A DNA stretch of 60,727 nt from positions 1 to 60,727 of the forward strand of contig JASEFS010000021.1 of NCBI GenBank assembly GCA_030018495.1, in the 5' to 3' direction. The notes under the pieces are model-generated. The model did not search any database, was not told the DNA's origin, and was given only the letters and a program-made list of their open reading frames with translations. Shown here piece by piece: positions 33,645 through 42,900 of the stretch; position 1 is the first letter of the stretch, and each line of letters starts with the position of its first letter. The DNA is from Deltaproteobacteria bacterium (GTDB lineage Bacteria > Desulfobacterota > Desulfobaccia > Desulfobaccales > 0-14-0-80-60-11). The translations under genes and the position numbers were made by a program.

Positions 33645-34931
33645 GTGTATTGGGATAAAGCCCTGGAAACCCTGAGCCCCGCCGATTTGCGGGACCTGCA
33701 ATTACAGCGCCTGCGGGAAACCCTCCGCCGGGCCGCAAACAGCCCTTTTTACCGGGAGCGCCTTGAGGAGGCCGGCCTGTCGGCGGACAACCTGAAAACT
33801 CTGGATGACTTGCGCCGCCTGCCCTTCACTACCAAGGACGACCTGCGCTCCCGCGGCAAAGAAATGCTTACCCGGCCCTTGAGCGACATGGTGCGCCTGC
33901 ACGCCTCTTCGGGCACCACCGGCCAGGCCACGGTGATCTATTACACCCGCCGGGATATCGAGGCCTGGGCGGATCTGCTGGCTCGCTCCATGTACATGAC
34001 CGGCCTGAGACCCGGGGACGTGTTTCAGAACATGATGGGCTACGGCTTGTTCACGGGCGGCCTGGGGTTTCATTACGGGGCCGAGCGCCTGGGCGCCCTG
34101 ACCATCCCCGCGGGGGCCGGCAACAGCAAGCGCCAGGTGCAGCTCATGCAGCAGTTCGCCACCACCGCGCTGCATATCATTCCCAGCTACGCCCTCTACC
34201 TGCTCAATACCTTCGCAGACCTGGGCGTGGACCCCAAGGGTCTGTCCCTCAAAATCGCGTTCGTCGGGGCCGAGCCCCACACCGAGGACATGCGGCGGCG
34301 CATTGAAGCCGCTTACGGCGTCAAGGCCTACAATTCCTACGGCCTTTCGGAAATGAACGGCCCGGGCGTGGCCTTCGAATGCCCGGAGCAAAACGGCATG
34401 CATGTTTGGGAGGATGCCTATCTCCTGGAAGTCATCGACCCCATGACCCTGGAACCCGCGCCGCCCGGCAAAGCGGGGGAATTGGTCTTTACCAATCTGA
34501 CCCGGGAAGGCATGCCGCTGTTGCGCTACCGCACCCGGGACTTGGCCTCGTTCAGCGACGAACCCTGCCCCTGCGGCCGCACCCATAGGCGCATCTCCCG
34601 CATCCAGGGCCGCACTGACGACATGATCATCATCAAAGGGGTCAACGTCTTTCCCATGCAGATCGAAAAGGTGCTCATGGCGCTCCCCGAGGTGCACACC
34701 AATTACCTGGTGGAACTTACCCGGGAGAATTTCAACGACCAGATGCACGTCAAGGTGGAAGTGCAGCAGGACTTCTTCCGGGAAGACCTGAAATACCTGA
34801 CAGGCTTGCGCAAGCGCATTACCGAAGCTCTGAAAAGCGAACTCCTGGTCACCCCCCTGGTGGAGCTGGTGGAACCCAACACCCTGCCCGCGGGTGAGGG
34901 CAAAGCGGTGCGCATTTTGGACAAACGTTAA
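33645..34931 (+). CDS. paaK: Phenylacetate-CoA ligase (AMP-forming)
   Basis: A 428-residue acyl-CoA synthetase activating phenylacetate or a related aryl acid. The adenylation motif ASSGTTGQATVIYYT, YNSYGLSEMNGPGVAFEC and the C-terminal RTDDMIIIKGVNVFP are typical of PaaK. Start GTG 33645 with AGGAGATA. In anaerobes PaaK copies serve aromatic degradation or indolepyruvate-derived acids; the substrate is not proven. Confidence 0.9.
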   Translation: MYWDKALETLSPADLRDLQLQRLRETLRRAANSPFYRERLEEAGLSADNLKTLDDLRRLPFTTKDDLRSRGKEMLTRPLSDMVRLHASSGTTGQATVIYYTRRDIEAWADLLARSMYMTGLRPGDVFQNMMGYGLFTGGLGFHYGAERLGALTIPAGAGNSKRQVQLMQQFATTALHIIPSYALYLLNTFADLGVDPKGLSLKIAFVGAEPHTEDMRRRIEAAYGVKAYNSYGLSEMNGPGVAFECPEQNGMHVWEDAYLLEVIDPMTLEPAPPGKAGELVFTNLTREGMPLLRYRTRDLASFSDEPCPCGRTHRRISRIQGRTDDMIIIKGVNVFPMQIEKVLMALPEVHTNYLVELTRENFNDQMHVKVEVQQDFFREDLKYLTGLRKRITEALKSELLVTPLVELVEPNTLPAGEGKAVRILDKR

Positions 34932-34934
34932 CGG

Positions 34935-34955
34935 CAGTGGTCAGGGGCCAGGAGT
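34935..34955. repeat. Short heptamer remnant after paaK
   Basis: Three units CAGTGGT, CAGGGGC, CAGGAGT in register, 3 bp after the paaK stop. Confidence 0.6.
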
Positions 34956-35063
34956 AAAACTATAAAGGTTGCGCATCGCGTACCCTAACAAAAGCAGCAT
35001 TAATTTTAAGAGGCGGGGTTTCCCCGCGCGCTGGCGCCTGTAAGCGGGAAGCCCGAGTTATTT

Positions 35064-35549
35064 ATGACCCAAATCATTTTGCAGCCCATCGGCCTCATTC
35101 ATTCGCCCTTCCAGGAGCCCCAAGGCACGCCCATTCAGCCGCTGGCGGCCCGGGACGTAGCCGGCGTGGTGGAAATTTTCCCGGAGTTCGTCCCAGGCCT
35201 TCGGGATCTGGAAGGATTCTCCCGCCTGATCCTGATCTACCACTTTCACTTGGCCAAGGCTTTTACCCTGCAAGTCAAGCCCTTTCTGGACAAAGAGGAT
35301 CGGGGCGTGTTTGCCACCCGGGCGCCGGCCCGGCCCTGCCCCATCGGCCTGTCCGTGGTCCGGTTGGACAAAATTGAGGGAAACCGGCTCCTGGTTCTGG
35401 ACGTGGACGTGGTAAACAACACGCCCCTTTTGGATATTAAGCCTTATGTGCCGCAGTTCGACAGCTTTCCTGAGGAAAAAATCGGCTGGATGACGGATAA
35501 AATCGGCAAACTGCCCGATGCCAAAGACGATGGCAGATTTGTGAAGTGA
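35064..35549 (+). CDS. trmO: tRNA (t6A37) N6-methyltransferase
   Basis: A 161-residue UPF0066/TsaA family protein. IGLIHSPFQEPQGTP at the N-terminus, FATRAPARPCPIGLSVVRL and LDIKPYVPQFDSF are the family signatures. E. coli TrmO methylates t6A37 in tRNA-Thr using SAM; archaeal and other family members may differ. Single domain. Confidence 0.88.
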   Translation: MTQIILQPIGLIHSPFQEPQGTPIQPLAARDVAGVVEIFPEFVPGLRDLEGFSRLILIYHFHLAKAFTLQVKPFLDKEDRGVFATRAPARPCPIGLSVVRLDKIEGNRLLVLDVDVVNNTPLLDIKPYVPQFDSFPEEKIGWMTDKIGKLPDAKDDGRFVK

Positions 35550-35625
35550 GGCGCGCACTGCGCACCGATAAGACTGGCAAATTCCGCAGATACCGCGCTG
35601 ATGGCAAAATTTTAAGGGACGTACC

Positions 35626-36594
35626 ATGACAAACCCCGAAAACGTGGCGGAACACATCTTGGCAGGTGACGTCAGGACCGCGGCCCGCCTCATGCGGGAC
35701 TTGGACGACGGCCGCCCCGCGGCCCGGGAAGTCTTGAAGCTTCTTTATCCCCACAGCGGCCGGGCCCATATTATCGGCATCACCGGCTCGCCGGGGGTGG
35801 GCAAGAGTACCCTTACCGACCGTCTGATCCAGCATTTGCGGGCCGTGGGCAAGACCGTTGGCGTGGTGGCCGTGGACCCCACCAGCCCCTTTTCGGGGGG
35901 CGCCATTTTGGGGGATCGCATCCGCATGCAGCGCCATGCCCTGGACGAGGGGGTATTCATCCGCTCCCTGGCCACCCGGGGCCATTTCGGAGGCCTCACC
36001 GCGTCGGCCCGGGCCGTAGTCACGGTGCTGGACGCCATGGGCAAGGACGTGATCCTGGTGGAGACCGTGGGGGTGGGCCAGGACGAAGTGGAGATCGCCG
36101 GCGCCGCGGACACCACCCTGGTGGTCACCGTGCCCGGTCTGGGCGACGACATCCAGGCCCTCAAAGCCGGCCTGCTGGAAGTGGCCGACCTTTTGGTGGT
36201 GAACAAAGCCGACCGGGAGGGCGCGGAGCGCACCTTTCGGGACCTGCTCACCATGATCGACATGCGGAGCGCCCAATCCGCGGGCGGTTGGCGGCCCAAG
36301 GTTTTTATGACCCAGGCCAAGGAGGACGAGGGCGTGACCGAGTTGCTGGCCGGTATTTGGGAACACCGCAATTTCCTCTCCAAGGACGGCGGCCTGGCCC
36401 TGCGGGCCGCCAGGGTGGAACGCGTGCGCCAGGAGTTCCTGGAGCTGCTGAGGGAGGGGGTCTACAACCGGCTGGTGCAGCAGTTAAGCCGGGAAGGCCT
36501 TATTAACAGGATAATCGAAGATATCTTGGACAAGCGCAGCGATCCGTATTCCGCCAGCGAAGCATTCATCAGGCAAACCCTCAATCAAAAATAG
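35626..36594 (+). CDS. meaB: Methylmalonyl-CoA mutase-associated GTPase
   Basis: A 322-residue G3E-family GTPase that protects and loads the B12-dependent mutase. Walker A is GSPGVGKSTL, the Walker B region VDPTSPFSGGAILGDR, then ETVGVGQDEVE and NKADREGA. The C-terminal helical dimer part is present. No mutase gene is within the window, so the partner must be encoded elsewhere. Confidence 0.93.
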   Translation: MTNPENVAEHILAGDVRTAARLMRDLDDGRPAAREVLKLLYPHSGRAHIIGITGSPGVGKSTLTDRLIQHLRAVGKTVGVVAVDPTSPFSGGAILGDRIRMQRHALDEGVFIRSLATRGHFGGLTASARAVVTVLDAMGKDVILVETVGVGQDEVEIAGAADTTLVVTVPGLGDDIQALKAGLLEVADLLVVNKADREGAERTFRDLLTMIDMRSAQSAGGWRPKVFMTQAKEDEGVTELLAGIWEHRNFLSKDGGLALRAARVERVRQEFLELLREGVYNRLVQQLSREGLINRIIEDILDKRSDPYSASEAFIRQTLNQK

Positions 36595-36767
36595 CTTACT
36601 CAGCCAACTCTCAGGCCCTTAGGCTCGGGCATAGTCGAGCCTGCCGCCAACGCTCTTCCTGCCTTGTTTCTCTCCAAGCCTGAGTGGCCGCCGCCCCTCT
36701 TGAAACTGTCTCAGACAAAACTTAAATAATTGTTATGAACGGCAGCACCAAGATAGAGGAAACAGCG

Positions 36768-37238
36768 ATGCAAATCGGCAGAATGCGGCGGTTTTGGGGC
36801 TCCCAAACCTCGGTGGGCATGGCCGGAATTTTGCAGAACTTGCAAAATATCATCGTTGTGGCCGTCTGCCTGCTGATGTTTTGGATTATGCTGGTGCAGA
36901 TCTATCAGACCAGCCTGGAAACACTGGAAACGAAAAACTTCCGCGCCATCGCGGGTCATCTTATTTATATCTTTGTTTTAATTGAGCTTTTCCGTTTGAT
37001 GATTTATTATCTGGAGGAGCAGCGCATCCTGCTGGGCTCCATCATTGAAGTGACCGTTGTCAGCATTCTCCGGGAAATCATCCTGGAGGGCGTGCTGAAC
37101 GTGAGCTTGGACCGGCTGCTGGGAGTGTGCGGTCTGATTCTCACCTTGACTCTGACGCTGGCTTTGTACCAGTACCTGGAAAAAGGACGGGCCAAGCTGG
37201 AGCAAATAACCATCCCCAAACCCGCGCCGCGGGCTTGA
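36768..37238 (+). CDS. psiE: PsiE family membrane protein
   Basis: A 156-residue inner-membrane protein with four predicted transmembrane helices and the LVQIYQTSLETLETKNFRA and LLGSIIEVTVVSILREIIL blocks of the phosphate-starvation-inducible PsiE family. The function is not known even in E. coli. ATG 36768 with AGAGGAAA is favoured over ATG 36735. Confidence 0.8.
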   Translation: MQIGRMRRFWGSQTSVGMAGILQNLQNIIVVAVCLLMFWIMLVQIYQTSLETLETKNFRAIAGHLIYIFVLIELFRLMIYYLEEQRILLGSIIEVTVVSILREIILEGVLNVSLDRLLGVCGLILTLTLTLALYQYLEKGRAKLEQITIPKPAPRA

Positions 37239-37243
37239 GAGGT

Positions 37244-38599
37244 TTATTCCGGCTTGCCGGGCTCCGCCGGGGCCTCCGGACGCCGGCGCACCGGGATGGT
37301 GAAGTAAAAAGTGGCCCCCCGGCCCGGCTGGGATTCCACCCAGATGCGCCCGCCGTGGCGCTCCACGATCTTTTTGCAGATGGCCAGGCCTATGCCGGTG
37401 CCGGGATATTCCTCCCGGGGGTGCAGGCGCTCAAACATCAGGAAGATGCGTTGGAAGTGCCTGGGGTCAATGCCGATGCCCTGGTCCCTTACGGAGAACC
37501 GCCATTCCCCGTTCAGACGCTCGGCCCCGATGTGCACCCGCGGTGGCTGGTCACCGCTGAACTTGAGGGCGTTGCCGATGAGGTTCTGGAATACCCTTTC
37601 CAGTTGAGCCCGGTCGGCCATGACTTCGGGCAGCGGCTCATGGGTGATTCTGGCCTTTTTCTTGTGGATGGTTGCTCCCAAATCCTTGAGCACCTGGTCC
37701 AGGACGGCGTTTGTGTCCACCAGGGCAAATTCTTTGCCCCGGGTTGTCACCCGGGAGAATTCCAGGATGTCTTTAATTTGCTGCTCCATGCGGCTGAGGC
37801 TTTCCAGGGCGCGGGCAATGAACTCGTTGGCCTTGGCGTCAAGCTTGTCACGATATCTCCGGGCCAGGAGTTGGACAAAGCCGGATGCCACGTGCAGCGG
37901 CTCCTGGAGGTCGTGGGAGACCAGATAGGCGAACTGCTCCAGGTCGGCATTGGAGCGGGCCAGTTCTTCGGCCTTTTGCAGCAGAAGTTCCTCCGCCCGT
38001 TTACGCTCCTCGATTTCCCGCTGCAGCTCCCGGTTGGCCAAGGCCAGTTCCTGGGTACGGGTCGCGACGCGCTGCTCCAGCTCTGCATAGGCCTTCTTGA
38101 GGGCGTCTTGGGCCTGCTTGACCTCGGTGATGTCCTCCATGGCCACCAGAATCATTTCGGGCCGCTTTTCGCCCTTCTGGATGAGCCGGGCATTCAAAAG
38201 CATGGTTTTTCGCCCTATGCCGGGGAAGTCTTGCTCCACCTCGAAATTGTCAAAAAAGGTGTTTTGCGGAATTATTTCTTCCAGGAGTTTCCGCAGTGCA
38301 GGAATATCCCACTGTTTATTGCCGAGGTCGTAAATGAAGCGCCTTTCGGTTTCTTCAGGAGTAACCTTGAAGGTGCGATAAAACGCGGGGTTGGCGGAAA
38401 CCACTTTTAAATCTCGGTCTAGCACCACCAGGGGCTCGCGCACGGTTTCCACGATACCCTGCACCAGCGCCAGGGACTCCCTGAGCGTCTCTTCCCGCTG
38501 CTCGTGCTGTTCCTCGGCAGCATGCAAGTTAGAAAGGTCCTGTTGCAGTTGCCGCACTTCGGCCAGGAGTTCTTCCCGGGATTTGGCTTCATCCTTCAT
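37244..38599 (-). CDS. PAS-domain sensor histidine kinase
   Basis: A 451-residue soluble two-component kinase with no transmembrane segment: N-terminal coiled coil (1-45), PAS domain (about 48-165), a second coiled coil (165-215), HisKA with AYLVSHDLQEPL (phospho-accepting His), and HATPase with NLIGNALKFS, DQGIGID and GTGIGLAI. No response regulator is adjacent, so the partner is unknown. Divergently transcribed from the diadenylate cyclase 86 bp away. Confidence 0.92.
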   Translation of the reverse strand: MKDEAKSREELLAEVRQLQQDLSNLHAAEEQHEQREETLRESLALVQGIVETVREPLVVLDRDLKVVSANPAFYRTFKVTPEETERRFIYDLGNKQWDIPALRKLLEEIIPQNTFFDNFEVEQDFPGIGRKTMLLNARLIQKGEKRPEMILVAMEDITEVKQAQDALKKAYAELEQRVATRTQELALANRELQREIEERKRAEELLLQKAEELARSNADLEQFAYLVSHDLQEPLHVASGFVQLLARRYRDKLDAKANEFIARALESLSRMEQQIKDILEFSRVTTRGKEFALVDTNAVLDQVLKDLGATIHKKKARITHEPLPEVMADRAQLERVFQNLIGNALKFSGDQPPRVHIGAERLNGEWRFSVRDQGIGIDPRHFQRIFLMFERLHPREEYPGTGIGLAICKKIVERHGGRIWVESQPGRGATFYFTIPVRRRPEAPAEPGKPE

Positions 38600-38685
38600 G
38601 GCGCGGTTTAAAGTTGCTGAGATTGAAAAATTAATCCTTGCTTGCGAAAATGGGGAAGTAAAATCCGTTTATAAATATAAAAACG

Positions 38686-39279
38686 ATGAAGCTGCCTGCA
38701 ACCAATCCTTTTGAAAAGGTCTGCGCCAAAAAGCGGGGCATTGACCGGTCCGTCCTGGAGAGCGTCATCAGCTTGGCTGTGGAGATAGCCCGGGAAGGAC
38801 GCGAGGGCCGCAAGATCGGTACCATGTTCACCGTTTTCGATGCCGAAGAAGTGCTTAAGCGCTCCAAATGCCTTATTCTGGATCCGCTGCAGGGCCATCC
38901 CGATCATGTCAAGCGCGTTGATAACCACGACATGCGGGAAACCGTCAAAGAGCTGGCCCAGTTGGACGGGGCCTTCGTGGTTGATGATAAGGGCGTGGTG
39001 GTCTCGGCCTGCCGCTATCTGAACGCCTCCTCGGAGGGGATCGAACTGCCCCTGGGTCTGGGGTCCCGCCATATGGCCGGGGCCTCCATCACCGGGGCGA
39101 CCAAGGCCGTGGCAGTGGTGGTATCGGAAAGCGCCATTGTCAGGGTGTTCGACAACGGCCATCTGGTCAGCGAAATTATCCCGGAAATCTGGATGCTGAA
39201 CCGCTACAGTCTGCACCTGACCCAGCCGTATGATGAGAGAACCGAAGAGCAGCTTACGGTAGTGAGCAAAGAAGAATGA
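38686..39279 (+). CDS. Diadenylate cyclase (soluble, single DAC domain)
   Basis: A 197-residue protein that would make c-di-AMP from two ATP. Visible DAC motifs are the catalytic DGAFVVDDKG (Asp-Gly-Ala) and the ATP-binding GSRHMAGASITGATKAVAVVVSES. It has neither the membrane helices of CdaA nor the long DisA C-terminus. The RHMA form resembles archaeal DacZ-type enzymes, an inference. Start ATG 38686 with no strong ribosome-binding site. A universal stress protein gene starts 19 bp after its stop. Confidence 0.82.
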   Translation: MKLPATNPFEKVCAKKRGIDRSVLESVISLAVEIAREGREGRKIGTMFTVFDAEEVLKRSKCLILDPLQGHPDHVKRVDNHDMRETVKELAQLDGAFVVDDKGVVVSACRYLNASSEGIELPLGLGSRHMAGASITGATKAVAVVVSESAIVRVFDNGHLVSEIIPEIWMLNRYSLHLTQPYDERTEEQLTVVSKEE

Positions 39280-39298
39280 TTGCCTGCCGGTGGCATTT

Positions 39299-40126
39299 AT
39301 GACGATTTTTCAGCGGGTAATGGTAGCCGTGGACGGCTCCCCGGCCAGCTTGTACGCCCTGGAGCAGGCTCTGCGGCTGGGCGGCGAGCTTGCCGCGATT
39401 GCTGTGGCGCCCAAGGCCTCTTACTCGGGACCGGGCGCCCCGCGGCAGGAGGTTGAAGACAAGGCTTTAGCCCAAGCCGCGGCCCTGGCCCGGGCCGCGG
39501 GCGTTTCCCTGAAAACTCTTTCCGACCAGGGGGAACCCCACGAACGCATCATTGCTGCTGCAGAACGCACCGGGAGCGACCTTATCGTGGTAGGTTTGAA
39601 GGGGAGGGACCTTCCCGCCGCGGCGCTCATGGGCAGCACTACGGCCCGGGTCATCGGCTTCAGCCCCGTGGATGTGCTGGTGGTGCCGGAGCAGGCCGCC
39701 GTCAGTTTATACAAGGTGCTGTTGCCCACGGACGGCTCCCGGTACAGTCAAAAAGCGGCGGGCCGGGCTCTGGAGATATGTGCCGCCCGCGGCGGCGAGC
39801 TTAAGGTGATTGCGGTCCTGGATGCACCGCCCGGCTTTATGGCGGCCGCGCCGGAGGCAGCCGCAGATTTGCTTGCCGGACTAAGAGATATTACCGCCGA
39901 AGTGCAGACCCGCGCCCAAAACCTGGGTCTTTCATGCCAGGCCGAAGTGCTGCAAGGGTCGGCCTTTCAGGCAATTACCTCGGAAGCCGCCAAGTGGCAG
40001 GCCGGCCTGATAGTCATGGGTTCCCACGGTCGCACCGGCTTGAAGCGCCTCCTCATGGGCAGCGTCACCGAGCGGGTCATCGGCTTCGCCCCCTGCCCGG
40101 TGCTGGTGGTCAAAGGCAGGGCCTGA
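39299..40126 (+). CDS. Tandem universal stress protein
   Basis: A 275-residue protein with two UspA domains. The first begins RVMVAVDGSPASLYAL and ends GSTTARVIGFSPVDVLVVPE; the second begins KVLLPTDGSRYSQKA and has the nucleotide-binding GSHGRTGLKRLLMGSVTERV. The second repeat fits ATP-binding USPs. Close linkage to the diadenylate cyclase suggests a shared nucleotide-signalling role; USP domains of some KdpD kinases bind c-di-AMP (family knowledge). Confidence 0.88.
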   Translation: MTIFQRVMVAVDGSPASLYALEQALRLGGELAAIAVAPKASYSGPGAPRQEVEDKALAQAAALARAAGVSLKTLSDQGEPHERIIAAAERTGSDLIVVGLKGRDLPAAALMGSTTARVIGFSPVDVLVVPEQAAVSLYKVLLPTDGSRYSQKAAGRALEICAARGGELKVIAVLDAPPGFMAAAPEAAADLLAGLRDITAEVQTRAQNLGLSCQAEVLQGSAFQAITSEAAKWQAGLIVMGSHGRTGLKRLLMGSVTERVIGFAPCPVLVVKGRA

Positions 40127-40243
40127 CCCTTTGGCCGGGACGCTGCAATAGACGTTTCCTCGCCGCCGCGGCAGATAAACAGTTGACCTTTAAGGGGCGG
40201 GTGGTTATAAATTTAAAGGAAATTTGCTTCGCCATTGCAACGC

Positions 40244-40320
40244 GCGCCCATAGCTCAGCTGGACAGAGCAACGGACTACGAATCCGTGTGTCGGGAGTTC
40301 GAATCTCTCTGGGCGCGCCA
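40244..40320 (+). tRNA. tRNA-Arg (ACG), CCA encoded
   Basis: 77 nt folding as a cloverleaf: acceptor GCGCCCA / TGGGCGC, D-stem GCTC/GAGC, anticodon stem ACGGA/TCCGT with loop CTACGAA (anticodon ACG), T-arm with TTCGAAT, discriminator G, then CCA. Followed by a terminator. Confidence 0.95.
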
Positions 40321-40698
40321 GTGATTTCAAGGGGTTAGGCCAAAAAGCTTGCCCCTTTTTTTGTGGTATGCACATAGTGTGCACGCTTGCAGAATAAAGG
40401 GGTAAAAAAGTGGAGTTGTGGGCTTGTGCTGCATATGGTAAGAGCATTTTTAAAATTCTTCTCTGGCCGAACCGATAAGGGAAGAAGGAGGACGACATTC
40501 AAAGACAGGGGTTTAAATCCCCCCGCCAGCCTCAATAATTTCAGGGGGTTGAACTTAGCAAGCGCAAGAAGAATTGTTGACATATCCCAAATTAATCATT
40601 AATGTATAGTTGAGCGGTGAGACCTATGCAGGTCCTTGGGGCAGGGTTCTTCCATCGGTAGAACAAACCTCGGGACCATGGCCTGCAAGGCACGCTCT
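40321..40698. other. Region after tRNA-Arg with tRNA-like 3' fragment
   Basis: Holds a small palindrome TGCACA-TAG-TGTGCA (40369-40383) and, near 40500-40533, a T-arm-like segment (GACAGGGGTTTAAATCCCC...) resembling the 3' end of a tRNA or tmRNA without its 5' half. Such fragments are typical of integration sites. No integrase is seen. Confidence 0.4.
40329..40362 (+). terminator. Terminator after tRNA-Arg
   Basis: AAGGGG pairing with CCCCTT, followed by a run of seven T in total. Confidence 0.75.
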
Positions 40699-41367
40699 TT
40701 ATTTTTTGGGCGGTAAGTAGACATCATCATAGCGGACCTTTCCCCGGAAGATTTCATACCAGGTCGGGTCTTCCCGTTCATACTTACGAAAAATACCCCA
40801 ACTAAAGAGGTCTGCCGCTTGAAGGCAAAAATTATCTGAAGAAATTTCATGAGTAATCCTTAGCCGAACTTTTGGAGGTATTCGTTCTCCTATCTGGCGC
40901 TTTATATAGCGATTAAATTCCTGAATTTGGGCGCTCCTTTTTCTCTTATCCAAGACAAGATTAACGGCTTCATCGGCGCTTTCAAAAGGAAGCTGTTCAA
41001 GGATAAGGCGGGCGAGATAATTATAAAGCCGTTCTTTTTGGTTCTGTAATTCCGGAAAAAGCCGATCTTTGTTTAAAGTGAGGGCATAAATTCCGAAATG
41101 CACACCGGCTACCTGGCGGAAGAAGTATTCTTTAATATTAAGAGTGGTCGCGCTCCCCTTCAGTTCCTGAACAATTCTTTTCCTTTTCCTTTTTGGATTC
41201 AACTTACGTTTAATGGTTTTTTGAACCGCCAGGGCTACGGTTCGGTGCCTGGTGCTGGTGCTTATGGCCAGGATGCAGATTGTAAAAAATCTGGATCGGC
41301 CCCTTCTATCCGGACTAAATCCCAGGTCGCCGCTTTCGTCTAAATAAAGAAACCAAGGGCCAGCCAT
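40699..41367 (-). CDS. DUF3800 domain protein
   Basis: A 222-residue protein starting FLYLDESGDLGF, the DUF3800 signature, with a C-terminal LQAADLFSWG as in the family, predicted RNase H-like fold. Function is unknown; members are often in mobile or defence-type islands. Codon use and base composition are visibly less GC-rich than neighbours, suggesting transfer. It lies 380 bp after tRNA-Arg. Confidence 0.85.
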   Translation of the reverse strand: MAGPWFLYLDESGDLGFSPDRRGRSRFFTICILAISTSTRHRTVALAVQKTIKRKLNPKRKRKRIVQELKGSATTLNIKEYFFRQVAGVHFGIYALTLNKDRLFPELQNQKERLYNYLARLILEQLPFESADEAVNLVLDKRKRSAQIQEFNRYIKRQIGERIPPKVRLRITHEISSDNFCLQAADLFSWGIFRKYEREDPTWYEIFRGKVRYDDVYLPPKK

Positions 41368-41478
41368 GGCTCATAAGTATTGCAAGTCATTTAAGATTTT
41401 TCAAGAGAAGATCGGATCGCTTTATGGCCGCTGGCAGATCTTTTTCAATCAGCGCCTCTTAGCTAAGGAGCACCTATT

Positions 41479-42690
41479 TTGAAAAGCAAACTCCTAAATA
41501 AACTTTTTTTTGCTCTGGCGCTGGTGTTTGTGCTTGCCGTTTCCGCACCCGCCGAGGCGGGGAAGTTTAACACCGGCTGGTGGTGCCGCATAAGCGAAGT
41601 TGATGCCGCAACCTTGGCATCGTGGGCCGGCCAGGGCCAAACAATGGTCCTGGTCTATAATTGCCACGTCGCCCCCGGCAGTATGATAACGAGATTTCTT
41701 GATGCAGCCGGGGCAACCGGCATAAAGGTAATCATCGGCCTCACCCCGGTTTGGGAAATATCTGCCTCACAATTGGCTGCCATCGTTAATACCCACAAAC
41801 ATCATCCCGCCTTGTATGCCTGGTATCTTGCCGATGAGCCCGAACTGAACACCGGCAAGGACGTGCATTATTTGCTGGCGGTAAATCCCGGTTATTACCG
41901 GGTTATCAAAGCCAACGACCCAAAGCATCCGGTCCTGATAAGCTTTAATTATCCCTACAACGCGGCAATTTGGCATAAATGCCGCCGCTATTACGATGTT
42001 TGCGACATAATCGGCGTGCACGATTACGCCAAATATGCCGGTGATCCGGGGCCATGGCATCTTGGCGAAGCTCAAACCCAATACGACATGTGGAAGCAAC
42101 TTGCCGCGGATGCGAAAGCCCACGGCAAAGACATGATGGCTACTTGCCAGGGTATGAGCGGCGGCTCCTACGGGGTAATGTCATACGCTGAGCTGAAACA
42201 TTCAGCTTTCACCGCGGTTATAAACGGAATTGACAAAATTCTTTATTGGATGTGGAAGCCCGGATTCGGCTTTGTCAATGACGCCACCACGTTAAAAAGT
42301 GTGCAATCAATGGTTGCGGAGCTGAATGGCGTTGCAGATGAAATGAAAAACGGGCATACCTTCAGCCCGGCCATAAGAGTCAACAAAGGCCCCGACGAAC
42401 TGGCCTATCGCTACGGCGTACATGGCAGGAATCATGTTATCGCCGCGGTCAATATCAAAGGCCGGGGCAGACGCCACGGAGGCGGCGACCCGTTGAGCGG
42501 GGTTGCCTTTACGCTCCCCGAGGGCGTGGATGCCGCTTCGGTAAACGTCTTGTACGAGAACCGCTCCCTTCCCGTCAAGAACCGGCGGTTCACCGATAAT
42601 TTCACCAAGTACCAGGTGCACCTCTATCAATTTACCAGTGCCCCGCCGCGCCATACCGCTCCCTCTGCCGGCATAACCGCGCCCCGCTGA
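41479..42690 (+). CDS. Secreted glycosidase-like TIM-barrel protein
   Basis: A 403-residue exported protein: signal peptide (about 1-27, cleavage after AEA), then a probable TIM barrel. The YAWYLADEPELNTG motif carries an acidic residue pair where glycosidases place their acid/base, and IIGVHDYAKYAG and ILYWMWKPGFGF resemble later barrel strands. A small beta domain may end the protein. Start TTG 41479 with AAGGAG. The catalytic function is likely but not proven. Confidence 0.65.
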   Translation: MKSKLLNKLFFALALVFVLAVSAPAEAGKFNTGWWCRISEVDAATLASWAGQGQTMVLVYNCHVAPGSMITRFLDAAGATGIKVIIGLTPVWEISASQLAAIVNTHKHHPALYAWYLADEPELNTGKDVHYLLAVNPGYYRVIKANDPKHPVLISFNYPYNAAIWHKCRRYYDVCDIIGVHDYAKYAGDPGPWHLGEAQTQYDMWKQLAADAKAHGKDMMATCQGMSGGSYGVMSYAELKHSAFTAVINGIDKILYWMWKPGFGFVNDATTLKSVQSMVAELNGVADEMKNGHTFSPAIRVNKGPDELAYRYGVHGRNHVIAAVNIKGRGRRHGGGDPLSGVAFTLPEGVDAASVNVLYENRSLPVKNRRFTDNFTKYQVHLYQFTSAPPRHTAPSAGITAPR

Positions 42691-42870
42691 TCCGAACCTC
42701 GCTGAAGGCGCCGATGATTTCCAAGGGCCTGGCCAAAGAGCCCCGCCCCTTCCGGGTTGCCCTGTGCAAGCCCAAGCACGCATAGGCCCACAAAATCCCA
42801 AAATATCCTCAGGCAACCCCATTCTCGGGTAAGTCAGTCCTGATTTTTGTGACATTTGGAAAATTTCTTT

Positions 42871-42900
42871 TTGACAGTATCTGAGCAAGTAACATATCGT
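42871..42900 (+). promoter_or_regulatory. Putative sigma-70 promoter for the polysaccharide cluster
   Basis: TTGACA (42871-42876), then TATCGT (42895-42900) with an 18-bp spacer or ATATCG with 17 bp. It would give a leader of about 420 nt before the epimerase gene. Confidence 0.55.
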
